From positions 1 to 64,000 of the forward strand of contig NZ_FRAH01000007.1 in NCBI RefSeq assembly GCF_900142265.1: 64,000 nt of DNA. The letters are read 5' to 3'. Under the pieces are notes generated by a model. That model saw nothing but the letters and a program-made list of their open reading frames with translations, had not been told where the DNA came from and ran no database searches. Of this stretch, positions 43,750 through 51,886 are shown piece after piece; position 1 is the stretch's first letter; every line of letters begins with the position of its first letter. The translations under genes and the position numbers were made by a program. Source of the stretch: Anaerotignum lactatifermentans DSM 14214. GTDB taxonomy: Bacteria > Bacillota > Clostridia > Lachnospirales > Anaerotignaceae.

Positions 43750-44292
43750 CTATCCTCTCCAAGTATAGCCCTTCGGGTCGGTTACAACATAGCTGCTGTG
43801 CATTTGCATAAGGTTTGGTTTGACGAAAAATCTCGTCTTGCCGCTACCCGAACCGCCGACTACAAGGATATTTTTATTCCTTGCGTATTTCGGCTGCTTC
43901 GGGCGGCTGTTCATCGTCAGCCGTTCCGTCTGTGTGAGCAGCACATTGTTTTGAAAATCCGGGTCAATGTATGGCTTAATGTCCTCGGCTTTTCCCCATC
44001 GGGCAGAACCGTACTCCATGCCCTTGCGGTATTTCTTCGCATTCTTGCCTTTCACATAAACGACAAGCCGGATAATTGCCGCGCCTGCAATCCCGATCAA
44101 CAGGTCAATGGGGTGTAAGCTCGGCAGCGCGTTTGAAAAAGCGGCGGCAAATCCGTCCCCGATAGACAGGAGCTTTGCGCTCATATCTGCACCGGGGGCA
44201 AGCCGCGCCGCCTGTCCGACTTTATCAAAGAGATATACAAAGATCAGATACGGGGCGTTGAGAATAAGCAGTTTTTTGATTTCCGGCTTCAT
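43750..44292 (-). pseudogene. VirD4/TraG coupling protein of ICE-B, N-terminal fragment
   Basis: The frame has two membrane helices (residues about 8-22 and 64-82) and the Walker A motif VVGGSGSGKTRFFVKPNL, then SSYVVTDPKG. At that point IME-2 begins, adding YTWRG and a stop. It overlaps pcfB by an ATGA. The remainder of the gene is at 31380-32438. VirD4 couples the relaxase-DNA complex to the channel, so ICE-B cannot transfer itself while this gene is split. Confidence 0.9.
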
Positions 44293-44765
44293 AACTCAAT
44301 CCCCCTGTCTTTGTGTTTTGTCTTTTGACGGTTTGCGTTAAGCTGCTTCGCTGCTTCCCGGAACGCCGCCAACGCTTTACGGATAGAGGGCTTTTGCTCC
44401 CGTGAGAGCTTCTTTGCGGAAAACTCCCGAAACGCTTCTGTCATAACGTCAATATCCTTGCCGCGAAAGGAAACAAGGTAAGTAGGCGGTTTCCCGTTTT
44501 CTATCCGCTTGACGTTGTAATCAAGCCCGTTTTTCTTTGCGATAGGGTCAAAGGCTTTAATATTTGCGTCTGTGATTTCGATATTCGTTACCTTTTCGCC
44601 CGGTTTCATAAGCTGCCGCATAGTGATTTTTCCATGCGGGGCTTTGGAAAGTTGCTGTTTGCCTTTGTCTAAAACCGCTTTCATAGCTTTTTGCAGCACT
44701 TCGGCGGTCAGCTTTGAGGTCTTAATGGATAAAGCAACTACTTTTTCGTTTACTTCATCTTGCAT
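44289..44765 (-). CDS. pcfB: PcfB family protein of ICE-B
   Basis: A 158-residue protein, MQDEVNEKVVALSIKTSKLT and on, with the PcfB-like core (KITMRQLMKPGEKVTNIEI, DIDVMTEAFREFSAKKLS) and a basic tail ending GIEL. PcfB in pCF10 is a relaxosome accessory protein that binds the relaxase and the coupling protein. Here it is encoded directly before virD4, as in pCF10 and Tn1549-like ICEs. Confidence 0.85.
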   Translation of the reverse strand: MQDEVNEKVVALSIKTSKLTAEVLQKAMKAVLDKGKQQLSKAPHGKITMRQLMKPGEKVTNIEITDANIKAFDPIAKKNGLDYNVKRIENGKPPTYLVSFRGKDIDVMTEAFREFSAKKLSREQKPSIRKALAAFREAAKQLNANRQKTKHKDRGIEL

Positions 44766-44860
44766 TTACCGTCCTCCTTTCCCGGTAATCGTAAAAATGT
44801 TAGGGTGGTACGCCGCTTCTGGGCATAAAAACAGGGCGTCCGTTCTTCACGTCGCCCCGC

Positions 44861-45073
44861 TTAAATCCGCACCCGCAGCCCGTTCAAATCTTCGGCGCGA
44901 ATACCCACAAGATACCAGTTGTCCCCGTACTCCATGCGGGTAGGTTTCCACTTGCCGCCCGTGAATACTTCCAAGCAGTCGCCGCAATGCAAGCCGCCGT
45001 AGTAATCGGCAAGGTCAAAGCGAATGTCGTAACGGTCAGTCAGTTCATCGAAAATCAAAGCTCCCTGTTTCAT
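44861..45073 (-). CDS. DUF5348 family protein
   Basis: A 70-residue protein, MKQGALIFDELTDRYDIRFD and on, with LHCGDCLEVFTGGKWKPTRM and YLVGI. It matches the DUF5348 small proteins of ICEs; function unknown. AAAGGAGG precedes the ATG. It lies between the DUF6017 gene and pcfB on the same strand. Confidence 0.75.
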   Translation of the reverse strand: MKQGALIFDELTDRYDIRFDLADYYGGLHCGDCLEVFTGGKWKPTRMEYGDNWYLVGIRAEDLNGLRVRI

Positions 45074-45095
45074 ATAATCGTCCTCCTTTTAGTTT

Positions 45096-46082
45096 TTACA
45101 GGCTTTCGTTTTCGTTGCAGGAATAATAATCGGGGTCGCCAAACTTCGGTTTTCTCGGTGCAAGTGCGCCGCTTGCCATATCGTGAGCGACAAGGGAAGT
45201 GTAATAGTTGTCGATGGTAGACGGGGCATTGAATAGCACCGCCCGTAAATACTGCTTGATATTGCGGATTTTCGTTGTGTTCTTCTGCATACAGTCAAGG
45301 ACAAAGCGGATATGTTCGCTGTCCAGCTTCATAAACTTTGCTTTTACAAGCTCGGCGGGATAATCGTCCCCGGCAATACGGATTGTTTTTCTTCGGGTGC
45401 AGACCGTTTCAAGAATGAGGTCAACGATTTCATCTAACCTGTCACAATCATAGGGCATATCCTGTTTGAGAAGATCATAGCTGATATTCTCTTTGATGAT
45501 TTCCTCGTAAATCTCAAATGCGCTCTGCATTTCCGTTTCCTTTCGCTTCCTTTCCTGCGGCTCTGCCGCGTCGTCCTCAAAAGGAGAGGGGTTAGGGGAA
45601 AGGATAGGAATGGAATGGGTAATTGATAAATCCGTATTTGATTTATCTTTTTTTGGTAAGTCAGTTCTTTGTATATCTTTATTTAATTGCATTGGATTTT
45701 CCGTCGTCGGATTATCCGTTGTCGGATTTTCCAATATCGGGTTATCCGTAGTTGGATTTTCCAACATCGGGTTTTCCAATAACGGGGGCTGTGGCTGCTC
45801 ATAGATGGTGTACTCAATCGCTGCCATTTTGCCCTTTGCGTCGCGCCCCTGCCGCCTTGTGATATATCCGGCTTTTTCCAGCTCCCATACGGCGGTGCGG
45901 ATCGCGTCGATACTTTCCCGGTTGATATGGGACAGCCCTGCAAGGGTGTAGTCCCAATCTTCCGGCAGGGATAACATCTGCGACAAAAGCCCTTTCGCTT
46001 TTAGGGAAAGTTCCTTGTTGCGTAGATGGTGGTTGCTCATTACGGTGTAGCCCTTATTGCGTTCCACTCGGAAAACTGCCAT
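45096..46082 (-). CDS. Helix-turn-helix DUF6017 protein, first gene of ICE-B
   Basis: A 328-residue protein. The N-terminal winged helix-turn-helix (LSLKAKGLLSQMLSLPEDWDYTLAGLSHINRESIDAIRTAVWELEKAGYI, about residues 25-75) resembles replication-initiator-type domains. A linker with repeated LENPTTDNP units follows (about residues 103-128), then a DUF6017 C-terminal part. In Tn1549-like ICEs it is the first gene. A role in starting element replication or regulating transfer is inferred. The 112-bp repeat lies 28 bases upstream and could be its binding site. Confidence 0.82.
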   Translation of the reverse strand: MAVFRVERNKGYTVMSNHHLRNKELSLKAKGLLSQMLSLPEDWDYTLAGLSHINRESIDAIRTAVWELEKAGYITRRQGRDAKGKMAAIEYTIYEQPQPPLLENPMLENPTTDNPILENPTTDNPTTENPMQLNKDIQRTDLPKKDKSNTDLSITHSIPILSPNPSPFEDDAAEPQERKRKETEMQSAFEIYEEIIKENISYDLLKQDMPYDCDRLDEIVDLILETVCTRRKTIRIAGDDYPAELVKAKFMKLDSEHIRFVLDCMQKNTTKIRNIKQYLRAVLFNAPSTIDNYYTSLVAHDMASGALAPRKPKFGDPDYYSCNENESL

Positions 46083-46110
46083 AGATTCATCACTCCTTTA
46101 CTGTGGATTT

Positions 46111-46222
46111 GTTACGCAGTAGAACGACGATTTTAAGGGGAAAGGTATCTTTCCTTTGCCTTGCTCGTTTTGCACTCTGGAAGCCGCGTAAATCAAGGCG
46201 TTTTTCGCCCCTATTGCGTAAC
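46111..46222. repeat. 112-bp conserved element bounded by GTTACGCAGTAG / CTATTGCGTAAC (copy in ICE-B)
   Basis: In reverse complement it aligns end to end with 16135-16246 of ICE-A, with identical length. One base differs in one of the 12-base ends (CTATTGCGTAAC instead of CTACTGCGTAAC). It lies directly upstream of the DUF6017 gene. Confidence 0.75.
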
Positions 46223-46231
46223 ATGAGGGCA

Positions 46232-46283
46232 TGAAAAAAGCGGCGTTCCTTTTCTCCCGGCAAGGGATTTGAGAAACGCCGCT
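46232..46283 (-). terminator. Terminator upstream of the ICE-B control element
   Basis: AGCGGCGTT (46239-46247) pairs with AACGCCGCT (46274-46282). The adjacent GAAAAAAG gives a T run on the minus strand. It would stop minus-strand transcripts entering the ICE from the chromosome side. Confidence 0.7.
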
Positions 46284-46678
46284 CATGCGGTTGCAATAAC
46301 GTATCTTCAATTTTCGTGTTGGGTTAAAATGCCATTTGGGGAGCAACCGTAGAAACCGTAAAACGTAGCAACTGCTGATTCAATGTGCGTTGGACTCTGA
46401 TTTCGATTACTCAATCTACGCCCATTTCTACGCCCAAATTGCATTAAAGTATATGAAATTATGTGCTTCTTTATAGAGTTGCGATTTTGAGAAATGCAGT
46501 AACCATGCGGGTTTGCGGGGTTACATGGAGATATAAAGAGATATGAAAATAGGCTGCTGAATTACGATACCCAGTTTCATTTCATTTCTTCCTTTCCAAA
46601 CGGTTTGCGTGTTCACTGTTAAACATTATAGCCAAAAGCGGTGAAAATGGCAAGGAATACCTTGCTTTGGGCGGAAAA
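46284..46678. other. Non-coding stretch holding the outer end of ICE-B
   Basis: No gene is visible. Base composition shifts from GC-rich to AT-rich between about 46320 and 46480, and a TCTACGCCCA direct repeat occurs at about 46417 and 46430. The chromosome boundary of ICE-B is most likely here, but I cannot place it to the base without the other end. Confidence 0.45.
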
Positions 46679-46707
46679 ATGCCCTTTTGACAGGGTCAAA
46701 AGGGCAT
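46679..46707 (-). terminator. Terminator of the 56-residue protein gene
   Basis: A 13-bp perfect stem, ATGCCCTTTTGAC (46679-46691) with GTCAAAAGGGCAT (46695-46707), and a T-rich tail on the minus strand. Confidence 0.8.
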
Positions 46708-46712
46708 GGGGT

Positions 46713-46883
46713 TCATTTTTTTCTGCCTTTGAACAGGATCATCAGAAACAGCAGAGCGCCAAGGGCTGCTGTGAGGATGGCATATCCTCTGGCTTCTTCT
46801 CTGGTTACATACATGCCTTCTGCCGGTGTTTCTTCCAGCTGGCGCATGGCTACACGGTAATGTCTTCTGTGTTCTCTTTCCAT
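46713..46883 (-). CDS. Small membrane protein, 56 residues
   Basis: Reads MEREHRRHYRVAMRQLEETP and on, with one membrane helix near the end (YAILTAALGALLFLMILF) and a basic FKGRKK tail. A perfect AAGGAGG lies 9 bases before the ATG, and a strong terminator follows 6 bases after the stop, so the gene is well supported despite its size. No family recognised. It is the first chromosomal gene after the mobile region. Confidence 0.75.
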   Translation of the reverse strand: MEREHRRHYRVAMRQLEETPAEGMYVTREEARGYAILTAALGALLFLMILFKGRKK

Positions 46884-47036
46884 AAAAATCCCTCCTTGCG
46901 GATGTATCGGCTTTTTTCTTTATTGTAGCACAAAAGTGCGGTGGTATACAGTTTTTTTGCGGAAAAAACAGCTGGATTTTCCATGGAGCGAAAGCAGTTT
47001 TCTGGGGTATGTTAAAAGAGAAATGGGGGTGGAAAT

Positions 47037-47384
47037 TTGAAAAAATATGTTGTTTTTCTGCTCTGTTTCCTCCTTTGCGGCTGTGCAGGGCAGCAGACAG
47101 CCACCAGTCTGGCGGCAGTGACGGAAAATCCCAAAGAACGTGCCCAGCAGATACAAAAAGCCCTGATGGAAGTTCCCGGTGTCACCGACAGTGCCGTGGT
47201 GGTGGCAGGGCATACAGCCATCATTGGTCTGCGAACGAAGGAGACTGGAACGGCTTTGGGGCGGCTCATACAGGAGGCAGAAACAGCGGCCAGAGGCGCT
47301 GACAAGCATTTGCAGATGGTTTCTGTGACGGCAAATGAAGCCATTGTAGAGCGCATGGAGCAGACAGCTCAGGAAGGGGCATAG
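47037..47384 (+). CDS. YhcN/YlaJ-like sporulation lipoprotein
   Basis: A 115-residue protein with a lipoprotein signal (KKYVVFLLCFLLCGC; lipid-bearing cysteine at residue 16) and a core resembling YhcN/YlaJ (ERAQQIQKALMEVPGVTDSAVVVAGHTAIIGL). Members of that family are found in spores or the spore coat region of Bacillus and Clostridia. The start is a TTG after GGGGGTGGA. It is close to other sporulation genes downstream, which fits, though the family match is from pattern only. Confidence 0.72.
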   Translation: MKKYVVFLLCFLLCGCAGQQTATSLAAVTENPKERAQQIQKALMEVPGVTDSAVVVAGHTAIIGLRTKETGTALGRLIQEAETAARGADKHLQMVSVTANEAIVERMEQTAQEGA

Positions 47385-47388
47385 GAAA

Positions 47389-47661
47389 AGGGGGAACTTC
47401 CAGCCCCCTTTTTAGGGTGTCGAAAAAGTCGACACCCTTCGTCAAAATCAGGATTTTGACGAGGTTACTGTAGGTATAAACAGCACATTCCATCGGCATA
47501 AAAATGCCTTGGAACGTGCTGTTTTCCTCGTCGGAAGTCAATTCCGACTGCGGATTGCATTTGGGACACGCTTCGTTTCCCAAACCCTTCCGTGGTTCTA
47601 CAAAAGTGTAAAATCTGGTTTTTTGCCAGTCTGAAGGGGGAACTTTCCGTCCCCTTTTTTC
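47389..47661. repeat. Array of hairpins flanked by two near-identical terminators
   Basis: Two terminator-like hairpins (47389-47414 and 47636-47661, both GGGGGAACTT..CCCC plus T run) flank five stems: 47415-47437 (GGGTGTCGA), 47440-47461 (CGTCAAAATC), 47480-47522 (ACAGCAC.TTCCA), 47530-47548 (GTCGGAA) and 47560-47584 (TTTGGGA). No protein is supported. It looks like a repeat-type element or structured RNA between the lipoprotein and S-layer genes. Confidence 0.6.
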
Positions 47662-47818
47662 GTATGATACTACAGGGGACATTTCCAGAAATTGCAATGA
47701 AATCTTAAAGAAGCGGGTCTATGCAATCATCGGAAAATATGGTAAACTAAACCATAAGATACCATTGGAGTACCATAATTTTGACAAAATATACAATCCC
47801 AAAGGAGGTACATACAAC

Positions 47819-50473
47819 ATGAAACGCAAAATGGCAATGGCGCTGGCTGCTGTTCTGGTGGCAGGCAGTCTGCCCGTGACAGCATCCGCTGCCACATTTA
47901 CCGATATCAACGAAGTGTCCTGGGCATCTTCCACCATCCAGGCTGTATCCGACAAAGGTCTCATCAACGGCTATGAGGACGGCACTTTCCGTGCGAAAAA
48001 CAACGTCACTTACAGCGAAGCTATGGTGATGGTATACAACCTCATGAGCAAAACAGGCAATCTGAAAGCAAGTGCTACCAATACTTTGTCTATCTATCAG
48101 TCTGTGCTGAACACTTACAAGATTCCTACATGGAGTCAGTCCACAGTGGCTTATGGTCTGTCTGCGCAGATTTTGATGGCAGCTGATCTGCCCAAGTTCA
48201 CCACCAACGGTGTTTCCAATCCTGCAACCCGTCAGGATGTGGCTGTGATGTTTGGTCGTGCATTGTCTGAAAAATACGACATTTACGCTGGTACTGGCGT
48301 GAATTACAACGACGTATGGCGTATTTCCGACGAAGCCATGCCTTATGTGGATCTGCTGACCAGACTGGGCATTGTGACAGGTGACGACAGCGGCAACTTC
48401 AATCCTACAGCAAACATCACCCGTGCGGAAATGGCAGTGATGATGAACAAGACCTATGACCTGCTGTCCAACGAACTGGCAAACACAGGTGAAATCACAG
48501 AAATCGTCAACCATGACGGCGATTATTACGATGTCGATGTAAAGATGGACAACGGCGAACGGAACAGACTGACTCTTTCCGATGATAATATCAGTGTTTA
48601 CAACAAAGATGGCAGCAGAGAACTGCCCATCAGCAGCCTGACCAAAGGCGACAGAGTCAGCCTGGTATTCGACGGTCTGGTAATCACAAAGATTTATCTG
48701 CTGGATGAAGAAGCGTCCGCTCAGGAAAAATATGACGCGGTTGGGTATATTTACTCCCTGAAAGATGGCTATCTGAATCTGGAAAGTGAAAACACAGGCG
48801 AAACCACAAAATATAAGATTAACACCAACTGCACATACTATCTGGACGGCAAAAAGACCACAGAAAGTGCCATCAAAGATGTCATTGACGATAATTCTGA
48901 CAAGTACGTATATGCCGGACTGTACACAGAAACAAAGAATGAAAAAGTAGATGGTAAACGTCAGGATGTACTGTATGCAAATGCTGTTTATGTAACAGTG
49001 AAGGATGAATACACCCAGACAGGGGAAGTGACAGACTTCACCAGCACCACCGTATCCTACAAAGCTTCCGGCAGCAATGCTAGAAAGAGTGCAGACTTCG
49101 CATCTGATTGCGAATTCTACATCGGCGATAAGAAATCTTCTGCCAAAGATCTGGAAGAAATGGCAGAAAGCGGCACTGTTTATGTAAAAGTAACTGTAAA
49201 CAGCAAGGGCAAAGCAACAAAAGTTGTGATGACAGAAGATAAATTTACAGACAATACTGCTTCTTCCACTTACACAGTGAAAGGCTTCAACAAAGACCGC
49301 ATCATCGTTTCCAGAGGCGGTACATCCACCACTTATGAATTTGGCTCCACCAGTGACATTACTTTCTATATCTGGGAAGGCAAGTGGAATGAAGTTTCCT
49401 TCAAAGGTGCGGAATCCTTCTATGATGGCGACGATGATGAAGACGATTACGACACCATGTATGCCCGCATGAATTTCGATAAATCCGGCAAGATCACTGC
49501 GATCTATATGGCAAAAGACGGTGACAGAGAAAATGCTTTTGGTGAAGCGGAAGAAACCGAAAGAAAAGGCACTGTGGAATATATCAAAGATGGCAAGCTG
49601 AAATTCAAGACTTCTTCCACAGAATATACGCTGCAAAGTAAATATGATGAAGATTCTTTGGAAATTGGCGGTGCACCGACAAGTTCTTTGACCGTATTGA
49701 CCCGTATGGCAAACTGTGACGATGTAACACTGTATGCGGAAATCAAAGCAGACGGTAATAACAAGATTACAGATATCGAAGCCAGACTGACCGCTGCCGA
49801 AGGTAAAATGATTGAATACAACGGCAAAGATACCAGTGACAGCGACAAGAAAAATACACTGACATTGGAAACATCCGATGGTTCTCAGTTCAAACTGAAA
49901 ACAGTAAGCAATCCTAAGACAGACAGTGATGATTACGATGCAGAAGATCTGCAAACAACAGGTTACCGCGGTTCTTCCGTAGAACTGGAATTCAACAACG
50001 ATGGTGAAATTTCCAAGATCATCGTAACAGACAGCAGCTACAACAGCGGTACAAAACGCGTGAAAGGCACAGCTTCTTTGGATGGCAGCAAGATCAAGAT
50101 CGATGGCAAATCCTACAGCTGGGATTCCAAGACTTATATCACCAGCAGCAGCTTCACTTACAGCACAAAAGATATGTTCGAAAGAATGCTGCAGGATAAA
50201 GACATTGAAGTTTATGTAGAAGCAACCATCAGTGACAGCAATAAAGTGGAACGCATCAATGCCAGAGTAGAATCCGCAGAAGGTGAATTTGTGGAATACG
50301 ACAGCGGCAGCGTTGTCATTGAAACCGACAGCAGAAAATGGTCCTTCAACACTGTTTCCAAGAACACATTGCTGAAGAACTGCGGTCTGGACGACGAAAA
50401 AGATTTTGAAAAGAAAGAAGGCAAGAACGTTACATTGGAATTCAACAGTGACGGTCTGGTAGAAGAATTTTAA
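47819..50473 (+). CDS. SLH-domain S-layer protein
   Basis: An 884-residue secreted protein. A signal peptide ends at ASA (residues 23-25). Three SLH domains follow: TFTDINEVSWASSTIQAVSD (about residues 27-77), a second around residues 98-150, and YNDVWRISDEAMPYVDLLTR (about residues 162-217). They anchor the protein to secondary cell-wall polymer. The long remainder is rich in Thr, Ser, Asp and Lys with beta-type repeats (TYTVKGFNKDRIIVSRGG, KVTVNSKGKATKVVM). AAAGGAGG lies 10 bases before the ATG. The strong and uniform codon choice suggests very high expression, as expected for a major surface protein. Confidence 0.9.
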   Translation: MKRKMAMALAAVLVAGSLPVTASAATFTDINEVSWASSTIQAVSDKGLINGYEDGTFRAKNNVTYSEAMVMVYNLMSKTGNLKASATNTLSIYQSVLNTYKIPTWSQSTVAYGLSAQILMAADLPKFTTNGVSNPATRQDVAVMFGRALSEKYDIYAGTGVNYNDVWRISDEAMPYVDLLTRLGIVTGDDSGNFNPTANITRAEMAVMMNKTYDLLSNELANTGEITEIVNHDGDYYDVDVKMDNGERNRLTLSDDNISVYNKDGSRELPISSLTKGDRVSLVFDGLVITKIYLLDEEASAQEKYDAVGYIYSLKDGYLNLESENTGETTKYKINTNCTYYLDGKKTTESAIKDVIDDNSDKYVYAGLYTETKNEKVDGKRQDVLYANAVYVTVKDEYTQTGEVTDFTSTTVSYKASGSNARKSADFASDCEFYIGDKKSSAKDLEEMAESGTVYVKVTVNSKGKATKVVMTEDKFTDNTASSTYTVKGFNKDRIIVSRGGTSTTYEFGSTSDITFYIWEGKWNEVSFKGAESFYDGDDDEDDYDTMYARMNFDKSGKITAIYMAKDGDRENAFGEAEETERKGTVEYIKDGKLKFKTSSTEYTLQSKYDEDSLEIGGAPTSSLTVLTRMANCDDVTLYAEIKADGNNKITDIEARLTAAEGKMIEYNGKDTSDSDKKNTLTLETSDGSQFKLKTVSNPKTDSDDYDAEDLQTTGYRGSSVELEFNNDGEISKIIVTDSSYNSGTKRVKGTASLDGSKIKIDGKSYSWDSKTYITSSSFTYSTKDMFERMLQDKDIEVYVEATISDSNKVERINARVESAEGEFVEYDSGSVVIETDSRKWSFNTVSKNTLLKNCGLDDEKDFEKKEGKNVTLEFNSDGLVEEF

Positions 50474-50522
50474 GAAACAATAGAAAGCAGCGTCACGCTT
50501 AGGGGCTGCTTCACAGGAACAT

Positions 50523-50567
50523 AAAGAAAGCCGAAGTCCTTGTTATGGAAAGGATTTCGGCTTTCTT
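50523..50567 (+). terminator. Terminator of the S-layer gene
   Basis: AAGAAAGCCGAAGTCCTT pairs with AAGGATTTCGGCTTTCTT across an 8-base loop, followed by T-rich sequence. Confidence 0.8.
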
Positions 50568-50599
50568 CTGTGTTTCCCCTGAAAAAATCAGGAAAAATG

Positions 50600-50860
50600 G
50601 AAAAGGGAACAGCCGAAGCTGCTCCCCTTTCGATTATCCTAGGATAATCGCTTAATAAGGTTTTCGATGCCGCGCCCTTTCATGCAGAAGGAATGGGGGT
50701 GCCGCAGAGCGGCTTCCACATAATCAGACGGATTCCAAATCAGTCAGGATTTTTGCAAAATGCACACAAAAAAACAGCCGCAGATGCTGCCTCCCCGTAT
50801 GCAAAGGCGCCGTCCTCCCGCCTGCTTCAGAAACAAAAACCGTATTAACGAAAAAGTTCA
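50600..50860 (-). ncRNA. Candidate structured non-coding RNA, about 260 nt
   Basis: A perfect promoter (50867-50895) faces this region and a terminator hairpin (GGGGAGCAGC / GCTGTTCCC, 50601-50630, with a T-rich tail) closes it. No open reading frame of note lies between. A long-range stem pairs 50799-50810 with 50672-50683 (11 of 12 bases), and a perfect 20-base palindrome CGATTATCCTAGGATAATCG lies at 50631-50650. The closed outer stem with an internal bubble recalls 6S RNA, but I cannot confirm that from sequence alone. Confidence 0.55.
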
Positions 50861-50866
50861 TGCCCT

Positions 50867-50895
50867 ATTATAGACAAAAATCGACGCATTGTCAA
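50867..50895 (-). promoter_or_regulatory. Consensus sigma-A promoter of the candidate ncRNA
   Basis: On the minus strand TTGACA (50890-50895) and TATAAT (50867-50872) are 17 bases apart: both hexamers and the spacing are ideal. Confidence 0.8.
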
Positions 50896-50985
50896 ATGGA
50901 AGAAATGGGTATTGATAAAATCCCCGTTTTGCCTGTATAATAAAATGATATGAACGACGATAACACAGAATAGGAGAGATGTTTG

Positions 50986-51858
50986 ATGCGATATGAAGGA
51001 ACCGTTTACAGACCGCCCAGTGAGGCGGGTAGCCTGATCATTCAGCTGACCATTGGCTGTGCCAGAAACACCTGCACATTCTGCAATATGTATAAGGATA
51101 AGAAATTCCGTATCCGTCCTCTGGAAGAAGTGGCGGAAGATTTGGAAATGGCTAGAAAATACTACAGCCATATCAAAGTGCGCCGTATCTTTTTGGCAGA
51201 CGGCGACGCTCTGATTGTAAAAACAAAGGATCTGCTGTATATCTTGGACAAATGCCATGAATACTTCCCCGAAGTGGAACGCATTTCCGTTTACGGCGCC
51301 CCCAAAGACATTCTGGGCAAAACACCGGAAGAACTGAAACAGCTCAAAGACGCTGGTCTGGACATGGTTTACATGGGTCTGGAAAGCGGCGATGACGAAG
51401 TGCTGAAAGAAGTGAAAAAAGGCGTCACTTCCGAAGAAATGATTGCTGCCGGCATCAAAGTCAGAGAAGCTGGCATGATTCTGTCCATGACAATCATTTC
51501 CGGTCTGGGCGGCAAAAAACGCTGGAGAGAACACGCACTGAACAGCGCCCGTGTCATTTCTGCCATCAAACCGGAATATGTGGGCTTTTTGACACTGATG
51601 GTAGAACCCGGAACAGAGCTGTATGACCAGTACAACAGAGGCGAAGTGGAACTCTTAGACCCTCACGAAGTATTGGACGAAACAGAACTGTTCATCCGCA
51701 GTGTAGACGCGGAAGGCACCATGTTCCGTGCTAACCACGCATCCAACTATATTGCTTTGGGCGGAACCCTCAACGGCGAACGGGATAAAATTCTGGCGCA
51801 GATTGAAGAAAGCCGCAGAAGAAGCAAATTCCGCCCGGATATTTTCCGCGGTATTTAA
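50986..51858 (+). CDS. Radical SAM protein (Elp3/MiaB-like domain, COG1032-like)
   Basis: A 290-residue protein with the cluster motif CARNTCTFC (C-x4-C-x2-C, about residues 25-33) followed by NMYKDKKFR. Later motifs are IFLADGDALIV, VYGAPKDIL, YMGLESGDDEVLKEVKKG and MTIISGLGG, which form the radical SAM barrel. The spacing differs from the usual C-x3-C-x2-C but is found in this family. No C-terminal accessory domain is visible, and the substrate is unknown. I start at the ATG at 50986, 9 bases after AGGAGA. Confidence 0.85.
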   Translation: MRYEGTVYRPPSEAGSLIIQLTIGCARNTCTFCNMYKDKKFRIRPLEEVAEDLEMARKYYSHIKVRRIFLADGDALIVKTKDLLYILDKCHEYFPEVERISVYGAPKDILGKTPEELKQLKDAGLDMVYMGLESGDDEVLKEVKKGVTSEEMIAAGIKVREAGMILSMTIISGLGGKKRWREHALNSARVISAIKPEYVGFLTLMVEPGTELYDQYNRGEVELLDPHEVLDETELFIRSVDAEGTMFRANHASNYIALGGTLNGERDKILAQIEESRRRSKFRPDIFRGI

Positions 51859-51886
51859 AGAGTAAGGTTGTAAGGGGTCTTTTGTA

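Larger units (their letters stand above)
32440..43767 (-). mobile_element. IME-2, mobilisable element inserted in virD4 of ICE-B
   Basis: GCCTTTCGGG at 32430-32439 and GCCCTTCGGG at 43768-43777 are the two att-site copies. Both encode the virD4 codons for PKG, and joining them restores the reading frame ...VVTDPKG-TVLIECGK. The 11.3 kb in between carries recombinase, TnpV, small proteins, a restriction-modification pair, relaxase, primase, helicase and TnpW, all on the minus strand. Confidence 0.88.

Noticed and set aside
47389-47661. CRISPR array or tandem repeat
   Set aside because: The stems differ in sequence from one another; there is no repeated unit with spacers.
47747-49954. 735-codon open frame opposite the S-layer gene
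   Set aside because: It mirrors the strong codon bias of the S-layer gene, has no ribosome site and a Cys/Phe/His-rich composition unlike a real protein.
50600-50860. SRP RNA or tmRNA
   Set aside because: I do not find the conserved GGAAGGAAGCAG-type SRP loop or a tmRNA tag frame in the sequence.
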